From the NCBI GenBank assembly GCA_036788195.1, contig DAIQNX010000060.1, positions 1 through 11,810 of the forward strand: a stretch of 11,810 nt of DNA, given 5' to 3'. A program made the position numbers and the translations under genes. Source of the DNA: CALFXN01 sp937957815 (GTDB taxonomy: Bacteria; Synergistota; Synergistia; Synergistales; Aminobacteriaceae). Below are positions 6,140 through 11,810 of the stretch, in pieces (the first letter of the stretch is position 1; each line of letters starts with the position of its first letter). Under the pieces are notes generated by a model. It was not told the DNA's origin. It saw only the letters and a program-made list of their open reading frames with translations, and ran no database searches.

Positions 6140-6922
6140 ATGAAATTGTTCCATCGCGTGTGTGCGTTGTCGCTTCTTCTCGTCCTTTCGCCGCTTTTCG
6201 CGGGACTTCCGCCGGCGATCGCGTCGGACGAGGCGGATTCGTCCGAATGGCGATTTTCCGTGACGCCCTACGTCTGGGCGTGCGGCGTCGTCGGGACGGT
6301 CGGCGTCATGGGGCGAAAGGCGCACGTCGATCTGAGCTTCAGCGATGTCCTCGACCACGCCGACAAGACGGGGCTTCTCGCGTTCCAGGGGTTCAAGGGG
6401 AAGCAGTATTTCTTCTTCGACGGGATGTATCTCGACGCGGCGGACACGGAGCCCTACACGCTGCACGAGGAACAGGGGGCCCTGTTCGCGGACGTCGACA
6501 TCACCATGAAGCGGATGCAGGCCGCATGGGGGACGCGCGTCTACGAAAGCGACTCCGCGGCCGCGTACGCTTTCGCGGGCGTCCGCTACTGGGGCCTCAC
6601 GAACCGCCTGACCTTCCGGACCGCGTCGGTCACGCTCAAGAGCTACAAGGACGACGAAAGCTGGATCGACCCGATCGTCGGCGTCCGCTTCGAAAAACAG
6701 CTCTCGCCCACGCTGTCCTTCATCGGGATGCTCGACGCGGGCGGGTTCGGCGTCGGATCGGATTTCACGTGGGAGGCCATGGCGGACTTTTCCTGGCGGA
6801 TCTCGAAACGGTTCTCGATCGAACTGGGCTATCGATACCTCTATCTGGACTACGAAAAGAACGGCTTCGTTATGGACACATACAACGACGGGATCTTCAT
6901 CGGGCTGAACTGGAGCCTCTGA
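6140..6922 (+). CDS. Outer-membrane beta-barrel protein, function unknown
   Basis: 260 residues. A typical signal peptide is visible: MKLFHR, hydrophobic core VCALSLLLVLSPLFAGL, then PPAIAS with likely cleavage near residue 28-29. The mature part shows alternating aromatic/polar strands: WRFSVTPYVWACGV, HVDLSFSDVL, YFFFDGMYLDA, AAAYAFAGVRYWG, ISKRFSIELGYRYLYLDYEK, and a final strand GIFIGLNWSL. This resembles small 8- to 10-stranded barrels with repeated Gly-Tyr-Arg-Tyr type strands. It ends in Leu, not the Phe often found at barrel termini. GGGAGG 7 bases upstream fixes ATG 6140. It is followed after 21-30 bases by the C45 peptidase gene on the same strand, so they may be co-transcribed. It points to a Gram-negative cell. 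Substrate or role cannot be told from sequence. Confidence 0.85.
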   Translation: MKLFHRVCALSLLLVLSPLFAGLPPAIASDEADSSEWRFSVTPYVWACGVVGTVGVMGRKAHVDLSFSDVLDHADKTGLLAFQGFKGKQYFFFDGMYLDAADTEPYTLHEEQGALFADVDITMKRMQAAWGTRVYESDSAAAYAFAGVRYWGLTNRLTFRTASVTLKSYKDDESWIDPIVGVRFEKQLSPTLSFIGMLDAGGFGVGSDFTWEAMADFSWRISKRFSIELGYRYLYLDYEKNGFVMDTYNDGIFIGLNWSL

Positions 6923-6952
6923 GGCGGACGACGCCGAAAGGACGTGAGTGCG

Positions 6953-8041
6953 GTGACGAACACGCGATACCCCCAAGTGAGACTGGCGGGAACCCCGCCG
7001 GAGCGCGGACGGACCTACGGGAGCGCCTGCCGCTCCATGATCGACGCGAGCGTCCGGAACTACGCGGACATGTTCGCCGCCTTCAGCGAAATCTCGTGGG
7101 AGAGCGCGAAGGCCCTGGCTCTCGACTACCTTCCGTTCATCCGTGACTACTGCCCCAAGGCCGTCGGGGAGATGGAAGGGATCGCCGAAGGCTCGGGGCG
7201 GGATTTCGGCGACATCCTCGCCCTGAACGTCCGGAGCGAGATCGTCCTCGACCGGTGCGTCGACGGCTGCACGGCGTTCGGCGTCTCGCCGGTCGCGTCC
7301 GCCGATGGCAGTACCTACGTCTGCCAGAACTGGGACTGGATCCGCCGCCAGCGGGATTCCGTCGTCGTCGTGACGCTCGAACAGCCGCCGGAGCCCACGC
7401 TCACGATGATCGCGGAGGCCGGGATGGTGGGCGGCAGGGGGCTCAACGACGCGGGGCTCGGGCTCTGCTTCAACGCCCTGAGCACCGGGAGGGGCGGGCC
7501 GGGCGTTCCCGTCCACATTCTGCTCCGGGGGATCATGGACTCCCGGACGCTCTCCGACGCGGTCCAGAGCGTCGCGCTCGCGAAGCGGGCGAGCTCGGCC
7601 AATTTCGTCGTCGGGACGTCCGAAGGAGAGATCATCGACATCGAGGCGTGCCCCGAGGACTACTGGGTGTTCTACGCGGAACGCGGGTGGCTCGCGCACA
7701 CGAACCACTTCACGGCCCCGAACCTCGTCGGCCGCGTCCCGGACACCGGGAAGACGATCCTGCCCGACACGTTCCAGCGGCTCGGGCGCATCGACGTCCT
7801 CCTCTCGGCGAGCGAGGGGTGCGTCGACGTCGACCGCTGCGCGGAGCTCCTCTCCGACCACGCGAACCATCCCGATTCGATCTGCCGCCACGAGGACCCG
7901 CGCGACCCGGAGGGAAAGCGTCTCGCGTCGGTCTACTCAATGATCATGAACCTGACGGAGCGGACCATCTGGCTCAGCGATTCAAACCCCTGCAAGCGCG
8001 CGTTCTCGGCGTATTCCGCTTCCGCCCGAAGCGGCGAATAG
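6953..8041 (+). CDS. C45 family peptidase / acyl-CoA:6-aminopenicillanate acyltransferase-like protein
   Basis: About 362 residues. The fold is that of Ntn hydrolases of the AAT/C45 family: precursors cleave themselves before a cysteine, which becomes the N-terminal nucleophile. The likely nucleophile is Cys106 (codon 7268-7270) in DGCTAFGVSP. It is followed by the family pattern YVCQNWDW (new amine-side loop), AGMVGGRGLNDAGLGLCFNAL, VPVHILLRGIM, SSANFVVGTSEGEIIDIE and LAHTNHF. Family members hydrolyse or transfer acyl groups on amides such as N-acyl amino acids or beta-lactams; most bacterial ones have unknown substrates. There is no signal peptide, so it is probably cytoplasmic. GTG 6953 is preferred because AAGGA (6938-6942) lies 10 bases upstream; an in-frame GTG at 6944 is only 1 base from it. 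The gene is convergent with the SDR gene, with 25 bases between stops. Confidence 0.88.
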   Translation: MTNTRYPQVRLAGTPPERGRTYGSACRSMIDASVRNYADMFAAFSEISWESAKALALDYLPFIRDYCPKAVGEMEGIAEGSGRDFGDILALNVRSEIVLDRCVDGCTAFGVSPVASADGSTYVCQNWDWIRRQRDSVVVVTLEQPPEPTLTMIAEAGMVGGRGLNDAGLGLCFNALSTGRGGPGVPVHILLRGIMDSRTLSDAVQSVALAKRASSANFVVGTSEGEIIDIEACPEDYWVFYAERGWLAHTNHFTAPNLVGRVPDTGKTILPDTFQRLGRIDVLLSASEGCVDVDRCAELLSDHANHPDSICRHEDPRDPEGKRLASVYSMIMNLTERTIWLSDSNPCKRAFSAYSASARSGE

Positions 8042-8066
8042 GGGCGATCCGCCCGGGGACATCGCT

Positions 8067-8873
8067 CTAGAAGTACGTTCCCTTGGTGCGGTAGTTCTCC
8101 CGGCGTTCGGCCGCCAGCTTTCGGGCGAACACGTCGAATTCGTCTCTTTTCTCCCGGTACAGGGCTTCGAAGTCGCGCGCGGACTGCGGCAGGATGATCA
8201 GGAGCGCCTTCTTCTCCACCTCGTCGAGAACGTACGCGACCGCCTCGTCGACGCTGATGGAGTCGGGCGGCGGCGTCAGGCCGCCGAAGATCGGCGTGAC
8301 GACGTTGGCGGGGCAGAAGACGCTGAAGCGCAGCCCCTCGGGCTCCAGCTCGTAGTGCAGGCTCTCCGTCATGGAGATGACGGCCGCCTTGCTCGCGGCG
8401 TAGACCGCCTGGTACGGGACGGGGATCCGCCCCGTAATCGATCCGGTGTTGACGATGTGGCCGAAGCCCTGCTCCCGCATGAGCGGAATCGCGGCGTACG
8501 TCCCGTGGACCACGCCCATCACGTTCAGGTCGAGGATGAACCGCCAGATCTCGAACGTGATCTTTTCCGTCGGAAGCGTCATCCCCATCCCCGCGTTGTT
8601 GAACACGAAATCGAGATGTCCGTCGAACGCCTTCGCTCGGTCGACGAGTCCGGCGACCTGCTCCTGCTTCGTGACGTCGACGCCTACGGGAACGACCCGG
8701 CCCGGATAGTCGCGGTTCAGCCGGTCGGACTCCTTCCGGAGGTTGTCCTCCTTCAGGTCGCCCATGAAGACGGCCTTCGCGCCCTTCGAGAGCAGGCGCT
8801 CGGTTATCCCCAGCCCGATGCCCGATGCCGCTCCCGTCACCACCGCCACTGTGTCCTCGTAATATCCGCTCAC
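8067..8873 (-). CDS. Short-chain dehydrogenase/reductase (SDR), classical type
   Basis: 268 residues, Rossmann fold. Key motifs: TGAASGIG (13-20, dinucleotide binding), Asp39 at the end of the second strand (suggests NAD(H) over NADP(H)), DVT at 66-68, NNAG (92-95), Asn117, Ser145 in NTGSITG, and Tyr158/Lys162 in YAASK: a complete Asn-Ser-Tyr-Lys tetrad. It should reversibly oxidise or reduce an alcohol/ketone in the cytoplasm. The substrate-binding C-terminus (after VVTPIFGGLTPPPDS) is family-variable and does not name a substrate. The start is GTG 8873, with AAGGGGGA at about 8889-8882. It lies 18 bases downstream of the decarboxylase-like gene on the same strand and is almost certainly co-transcribed; a keto product of that enzyme could be its substrate, which is inference. 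Confidence 0.92.
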   Translation of the reverse strand: MSGYYEDTVAVVTGAASGIGLGITERLLSKGAKAVFMGDLKEDNLRKESDRLNRDYPGRVVPVGVDVTKQEQVAGLVDRAKAFDGHLDFVFNNAGMGMTLPTEKITFEIWRFILDLNVMGVVHGTYAAIPLMREQGFGHIVNTGSITGRIPVPYQAVYAASKAAVISMTESLHYELEPEGLRFSVFCPANVVTPIFGGLTPPPDSISVDEAVAYVLDEVEKKALLIILPQSARDFEALYREKRDEFDVFARKLAAERRENYRTKGTYF

Positions 8874-8891
8874 GTTCTTCGTCCCCCTTCC

Positions 8892-9701
8892 CTACGGCAA
8901 CATTCTCGAATCGCCGACGTTGAGCCTCGCGACCCCCCGGAACATCGACGCGCCGAGGCTCCGGACGACCGGAAGGTCCGCCAGCGTTCCGATGATCCTC
9001 CACTGGAGCGGGTGCTGTTCGTACGAGGGCTTCGTCCACCGGATCGCGCCCTCGCCCGTCCACGCGCGGTTCACCCGCATCTCCTGCGGATAGAGCGTCG
9101 CGTGGCTCAGCGCCGCGCCGCCCTTCCCGAGGTTCGGAAGATAGCGCCAGCCGAAGAAGTTGACTTTGGAATTTTCGTTCATGACCGCGACGTCGCGTTC
9201 GGGCAGCTCGCCCTTCGACGTGAAATCGAGCGCCAGGAAGCCGAAGCTCTCGAAGCTCGCGGACGTGAACCAGCGGTCGCCGATGTGCCGTTCGGACGCG
9301 ATGTCGGCGAAGACCTTCGGCATTCCGTCCTCCTCGCGGCCGCCGATGATCGGGCAGGCCTTGTTCTCCCAGATGACGAAGACGTACTCCCCTTCGAGCC
9401 CCTCGGAGTTTCCCATGTACCGGACGGGCGCGGAGACCTGTATGAGCCGGTACTCGCCCCCCGCCATCCACTCGACGTCGCGGGCGTTGGCGTACTGGAC
9501 GGACACGGTCGGCCCGCGGAGTTCGAACGCCTCCGGAATGAGGGGCAGCAACGCATCCGGCTCGGTCTCGAACCGGACGTTGATGCCGGACATGTCGCCA
9601 TACACCGTCCGCACGGGATAGAACGGATGTCCCCCGAAGTGGACGGGCATGCTGTAGACGAAATCCTCCTGGAACACGAACCTGCCTCTCACGTGCTTCA
9701 C
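8892..9701 (-). CDS. Acetoacetate decarboxylase-family protein
   Basis: 269 residues, about the usual length for the family. It has the ADC-like pattern: FETEPDALLPLIPEAFEL (substrate cap), VSVQYANARDVEW, YVFVIWENKACPIIGGREEDGMPKVFADI and C-terminal VRSLGASMFRGVARLNVGD. In acetoacetate decarboxylase the GREx..GFPKK-type motif carries the Schiff-base lysine plus a neighbouring lysine that lowers its pKa. Here PK is kept (Lys129) but the second lysine is Val130, so it may catalyse a different Schiff-base reaction or decarboxylate another beta-keto acid. The start is GTG 9701, or more likely GTG 9692, which has GGGGG at a proper 8-base distance. It is first gene of a two-gene operon with the SDR, preceded by a -10-like TATAAT at 9834-9829. 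Confidence 0.88.
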   Translation of the reverse strand: MKHVRGRFVFQEDFVYSMPVHFGGHPFYPVRTVYGDMSGINVRFETEPDALLPLIPEAFELRGPTVSVQYANARDVEWMAGGEYRLIQVSAPVRYMGNSEGLEGEYVFVIWENKACPIIGGREEDGMPKVFADIASERHIGDRWFTSASFESFGFLALDFTSKGELPERDVAVMNENSKVNFFGWRYLPNLGKGGAALSHATLYPQEMRVNRAWTGEGAIRWTKPSYEQHPLQWRIIGTLADLPVVRSLGASMFRGVARLNVGDSRMLP

Positions 9702-9926
9702 CCCCTGCTTGGATTGAAAACGATACTCCCGGCCGGAAAGCCGCGCGGTCCGTCGATGGCGGCCCGAGCGGGAATTGTATATTTTGTGGCCGACGCAATA
9801 TTTTTCTTCAATGTGTCATTTTGTGCTAATTATAGTCTCTTATGAGATGCAACGAAACGTCGCGGCGGACGGAAGGGGCGTCTTCGGGCAGGCGGTCGGG
9901 CCGTCGAATGCGGCGAAAGCGCCGTT
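9702..9926 (-). promoter_or_regulatory. Intergenic control region of the ADC-SDR operon
   Basis: This 225-base stretch lies between the flavin reductase stop and the ADC-like start, both on the minus strand. An AT-rich core at 9778-9845 contains a perfect TATAAT on the minus strand (9834-9829); no good -35 is present at 16-18 bases. A promoter here would give a leader of about 120 bases, in which I see no recognisable riboswitch or strong terminator. The part from 9846 to 9926 is GC-rich and shows no feature. Confidence 0.4.
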
Positions 9927-10642
9927 TCACACGCCGGGGGGAAGCTTGTCCTCCATCAGACAGCGCAGATTCATGGTTTCGCCGTCGACGACGAACGTTC
10001 CGTCGCCAACGGCGTGGANNNNNNNNNNNNNNNNNNNNNNNNNNNNNNNNNNNNNNNNNNNNNNNNNNNNNNNNNNNNNNNNNNNNNNNNNNNNNNNNNN
10101 NNNNNNNNNNNNNNNNNNCGCAGATTCATGGTTTCGCCGTCGACGACGAACGTTCCGTCGCCAACGGCGTGGAAGGTGCGCCGTTCCTTCCGGGCGGCGT
10201 CGATCCACGCCCGTACGCCCTTCAGAAGGACGATGCCCGGTCCCTCGACGTAATCGGCCACGCGGCATTCCAGACAGGCGAGGCATTCGGCCACGAGCGG
10301 CGCGCTCACGTCGGCGGCCGGCAGAGGCGTCAGTCCGAACTCCCGGAACTTGTCGACGTTCGCGCCGGAGCAGTCGCCGATGCGGATCGCCGTTTCCGCG
10401 ATGTCGACGGGCGGCACGGCCAGGACGCATTCCTTCGTCTTCATCAGCGCGCGGAACGAATGGTTCCACGGCCCCGTCGTGATCGCCAGCGCCGGGGCGA
10501 AGTCCGTCACCATGTGCCAGGTGATCGTCATCAGGTTCTTCCTTCCGCCGTCATTCGTGGCGACCAGAATGACCGGCCCCGGCTCGAACAGCATGAACGC
10601 CCTTTCGAGCGGCAGCTCCGCAAAGCCCATGAAATTCCGCAC
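9927..10642 (-). CDS. Flavin reductase family protein, interrupted by assembly gap
   Basis: The visible N-terminal part (MGFAELPLERAFMLFEPG, VILVATNDGGRKNLMTITWH, FAPALAITTGPWNHSF, KTKECVLAVPPVDIAET, DKFREFGLTPLPAADV) is an FMN-binding split-barrel flavin reductase: the TITW and TTGPWN segments line the FMN site. Such proteins reduce or bind FMN; some are partners of other oxidoreductases. The gap at 10019-10118 is flanked by the same 55 bases on both sides. Collapsing the duplicate and the N removes 155 bases and leaves 561, exactly 187 codons, giving a 186-residue protein ending HAVGDGTFVVDGETMNL plus RCLMEDKLPPGV, as expected for the family. So the gene is intact and the break is an artefact. 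The start may be ATG 10630 rather than GTG 10642: AAAGGGG at 10648-10642 overlaps the GTG but lies 11 bases from the ATG. Confidence 0.85.
9964..10173. other. Scaffold gap (100 N) flanked by a 55-base duplicated contig end
   Basis: 10019-10118 is exactly 100 N. The 55 bases before it (9964-10018) are identical to the 55 bases after it (10119-10173). This is what results when two contigs that share an unmerged overlap are joined with a fixed-size gap. No sequence is likely to be missing. Confidence 0.9.
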
Positions 10643-10869
10643 CCCTTTCGTGTGGGTTTTCTCCCAGCCTTCGCAGGGCGATCATAAGTGACGGCGCGAT
10701 TGTCGAGGACGCGCCGGAGCGAAAGTTGATCGGGAACGACCAGTGTGGAGGATCCGAAGGACTCATCCGCCGCATGGACTCCGGGACTCCCCGAACGCCG
10801 GTGCGAATGTGCACTATACTCTTCTCGATCTCGTGAGCCTCGAAGCACCGGAAAGGAGTTCTTGCGGAA
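10643..10869 (+). promoter_or_regulatory. Divergent intergenic region with radical SAM gene promoter
   Basis: The 227 bases lie between the divergent flavin reductase and radical SAM genes. A -10-like TATACT at 10815-10820 on the plus strand has no good -35. AAAGGAG at 10852-10858 lies 11 bases before ATG 10870. On the minus side AAAGGGG (10648-10642) serves the flavin reductase. Apart from three short GGACTCC/GGGACTCC-like words around 10768-10792 I see no other structure. Confidence 0.4.
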
Positions 10870-11703
10870 ATGATTCGGGAGACGAACACCCACTACGGGA
10901 CCGGCGAAGCCGTACTCCGGGAAACGACGTGCAGGGCCGCCCTGAATCCGACGGGCATCCCGGGCTTCGACTATTGCATGAACCCCTACACGGGCTGCAC
11001 ACACGCGTGCATCTACTGTTACGCGTCTTTCATGTGTCGTTTCACGGACCACCGCGAACCCTGGGGCGAATTTCTCGACGCGAAGGCCAACTTCCCGGAA
11101 GTCCTCGCAAAACAGCTCGACAGCCGGAGAAAGCATCCGGAGGGGCGCGTCCTCATCGGCACGGTGACGGACGCCTACCAGCCGGCCGAGGAGCGCTTCC
11201 GCCTCACGGCTTCGAGCCTCGAACTCCTCGCGGAATACCGTCTCCTCGACGTCCACATCCTGACGAAGTCGGACCTCGTTCGGCGAGACATCCCCATCCT
11301 GCTCCGAATCCCTAAGCGCGAGGTCGGGTTCACGATCACGACGATGGACCGGAGCGTCTCCGACATCCTCGAACCCGGCGCCTCTCAGCCGGAGCGACGT
11401 CTCGCGGCCGCGGCGGAGCTTCTCGGCTCGGGCGTCGCCGTCTGGGTCTTCATCGCGCCGCTGCTGCCAGGGCTGACGGATACGGAAGAGGCCCTCGCGG
11501 CGACCTACGGGGCGCTTCGCAATGCCGGAATCGCCTCGATCCGGCTGGATCGCCTCAATCCGTACTCCGGCGTTGTCCGACGCCTCGAGGACATCTATCG
11601 GCGACGGTTTCCGCAGGCGACCGAGGTCCTCGAGGAATACCTTCGGCACCCGAAGGACTACAGGAGAATCGTGGCGGAACGACTACGACGAGTCGGCGCG
11701 TGA
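10870..11703 (+). CDS. SPL-family (spore photolyase-like) radical SAM protein
   Basis: 277 residues. The radical SAM cluster motif CTHACIYCYA places Cys43, Cys47 and Cys50 as CxxxCxxC ligands of the 4Fe-4S cluster, preceded by FDYCMNPYTGC. Then follow IGTVTDAYQPAEERFRLT, LLDVHILTKSDLVRRDIPIL, VGFTITTMD and WVFIAPLLPGLTD, the arrangement of the SPL-like/PA0069-type radical SAM group (SplB family). It lacks the conserved C-terminal cysteine context of true spore photoproduct lyase as far as I can see (Cys is absent after residue 50), so DNA photoproduct repair is not implied; the substrate of these paralogues is generally unknown. ATG 10870 is supported by AAAGGAG, 11 bases upstream. A dhaK-like gene follows 56 bases after its stop. 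Confidence 0.88.
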   Translation: MIRETNTHYGTGEAVLRETTCRAALNPTGIPGFDYCMNPYTGCTHACIYCYASFMCRFTDHREPWGEFLDAKANFPEVLAKQLDSRRKHPEGRVLIGTVTDAYQPAEERFRLTASSLELLAEYRLLDVHILTKSDLVRRDIPILLRIPKREVGFTITTMDRSVSDILEPGASQPERRLAAAAELLGSGVAVWVFIAPLLPGLTDTEEALAATYGALRNAGIASIRLDRLNPYSGVVRRLEDIYRRRFPQATEVLEEYLRHPKDYRRIVAERLRRVGA

Positions 11704-11745
11704 GGGCGACGCCCTTTCGTCTCCCGACCGTCTCAATCCAATCAC

Positions 11746-11751
11746 AGGAGG
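11746..11751 (+). promoter_or_regulatory. Shine-Dalgarno site supporting a TTG start
   Basis: AGGAGG lies 8 bases before TTG 11760 and decides that start. Confidence 0.7.
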
Positions 11752-11759
11752 ATTCGACA

Positions 11760-11810
11760 TTGAAGAAGATCATCAACGCACTTCCGGACATCGTGAGCGA
11801 CATGCTCGAC
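11760..11810 (+). CDS. dhaK: Probable dihydroxyacetone kinase subunit DhaK, first 17 codons (3' end outside window)
   Basis: The frame from TTG 11760 reads MKKIINALPDIVSDMLD and continues past the window. This matches the usual DhaK start (MKK-I/L-IN, then about eight residues, then a (D/E)xML motif). DhaK binds dihydroxyacetone through a histidine further on, and with DhaL and the phosphotransferase component DhaM makes dihydroxyacetone phosphate. Only 17 residues are visible, so the call rests on the N-terminal pattern and the strong AGGAGG site; an unrelated gene cannot be excluded. Confidence 0.55.
   Translation, partial: MKKIINALPDIVSDMLD

Noticed and set aside
6020..7891. Long open frame on the minus strand opposite the beta-barrel and C45 genes
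   Set aside because: Its translation is Arg/Asp/Val/Pro-rich low-complexity sequence, as produced by the complement of GC-biased codons. The plus-strand genes there have clear homology and ribosome-binding sites.
8042..8054. GGGCG-ATC-CGCCC hairpin between the convergent C45 and SDR stops as a terminator
   Set aside because: Only a 5-bp stem with a 3-base loop and no T tract on either strand; common by chance at this GC content.
7933..9845. Long open frames overlapping the SDR and ADC-like genes, one in another minus frame and one on the plus strand
   Set aside because: Same GC-bias shadow effect; no recognisable domain, and the SDR and ADC motifs are unambiguous in the chosen frames.
9964..10173. 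55-base direct repeat as a biological repeat or target duplication
   Set aside because: It flanks exactly 100 N and collapsing it restores the reading frame, so it is an assembly overlap.
10768..10792. Repeated GGACTC-like words in the divergent intergenic region as operators
   Set aside because: Only 6-8 bases each with irregular spacing and no dyad symmetry.
11704..11717. GGGC-GAC-GCCC followed by TTT after the radical SAM gene as a terminator
   Set aside because: The stem is only 4 bp and the T run only three bases.
1..11810. CRISPR arrays, tRNA or rRNA genes, insertion sequences
   Set aside because: No regularly spaced repeats, no tRNA-like cloverleaf ends or rRNA sequence, and no transposase or integrase frame were recognised.

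Overview
The window looks like a GC-rich Gram-negative bacterial chromosome piece, probably a draft or metagenome assembly. Most genes are strongly GC-biased at third positions, one gene encodes a signal-peptide outer-membrane beta-barrel, and GTG and TTG starts with strong Shine-Dalgarno sites are common. A run of exactly 100 N flanked by a perfect 55-base repeat is a scaffold-join artefact. The phylum cannot be fixed from sequence alone; a Synergistota-like or deltaproteobacterial anaerobe would fit.

Layout. 1-332: 3' end of a small membrane protein gene. 333-5862: an accessory block, visibly less GC-rich than the rest, with a DUF1016/YhcG-type PDDEXK nuclease gene, a decayed hicA toxin gene, an intact hicB antitoxin gene and, on the opposite strand, a very large SIR2-DUF4020 gene. 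A 36-base piece of hicB coding sequence (VRFPDLPGC motif) also lies just upstream of the nuclease gene, so the toxin-antitoxin region has been duplicated or rearranged. 5863-6139: a divergent promoter region with two extended -10 motifs and a strong G-quadruplex motif. 6140-8041: beta-barrel protein, then a C45 (acyltransferase-like) peptidase. 8067-9701 (minus): two-gene operon of an acetoacetate-decarboxylase-family protein and a short-chain dehydrogenase. 9927-10642 (minus): flavin reductase-like protein interrupted by the N gap. 10870-11703: SPL-type radical SAM protein. 11760 to the end: first 17 codons of a probable dhaK.

Main point of interest. The SIR2-DUF4020 gene is split into three reading frames. 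Each break sits at a homopolymer (A9 and T5 on the coding strand), and taking one base out of each run restores a single 1231-residue frame. Its SIR2 domain keeps the expected NAD-handling and catalytic motifs. Long SIR2-fusion proteins are known as NAD-depleting antiphage effectors, so this is a candidate defence gene that is broken, phase-variable, read through by slippage, or simply mis-sequenced. With the DUF1016 nuclease and HicAB remnants it makes a small defence/toxin-antitoxin island between ordinary metabolic genes.

The downstream half looks like housekeeping and secondary metabolism. The decarboxylase-like protein, the SDR and the flavin reductase share a strand and could act on related keto-acid or redox substrates, but the substrate cannot be read from the sequence.
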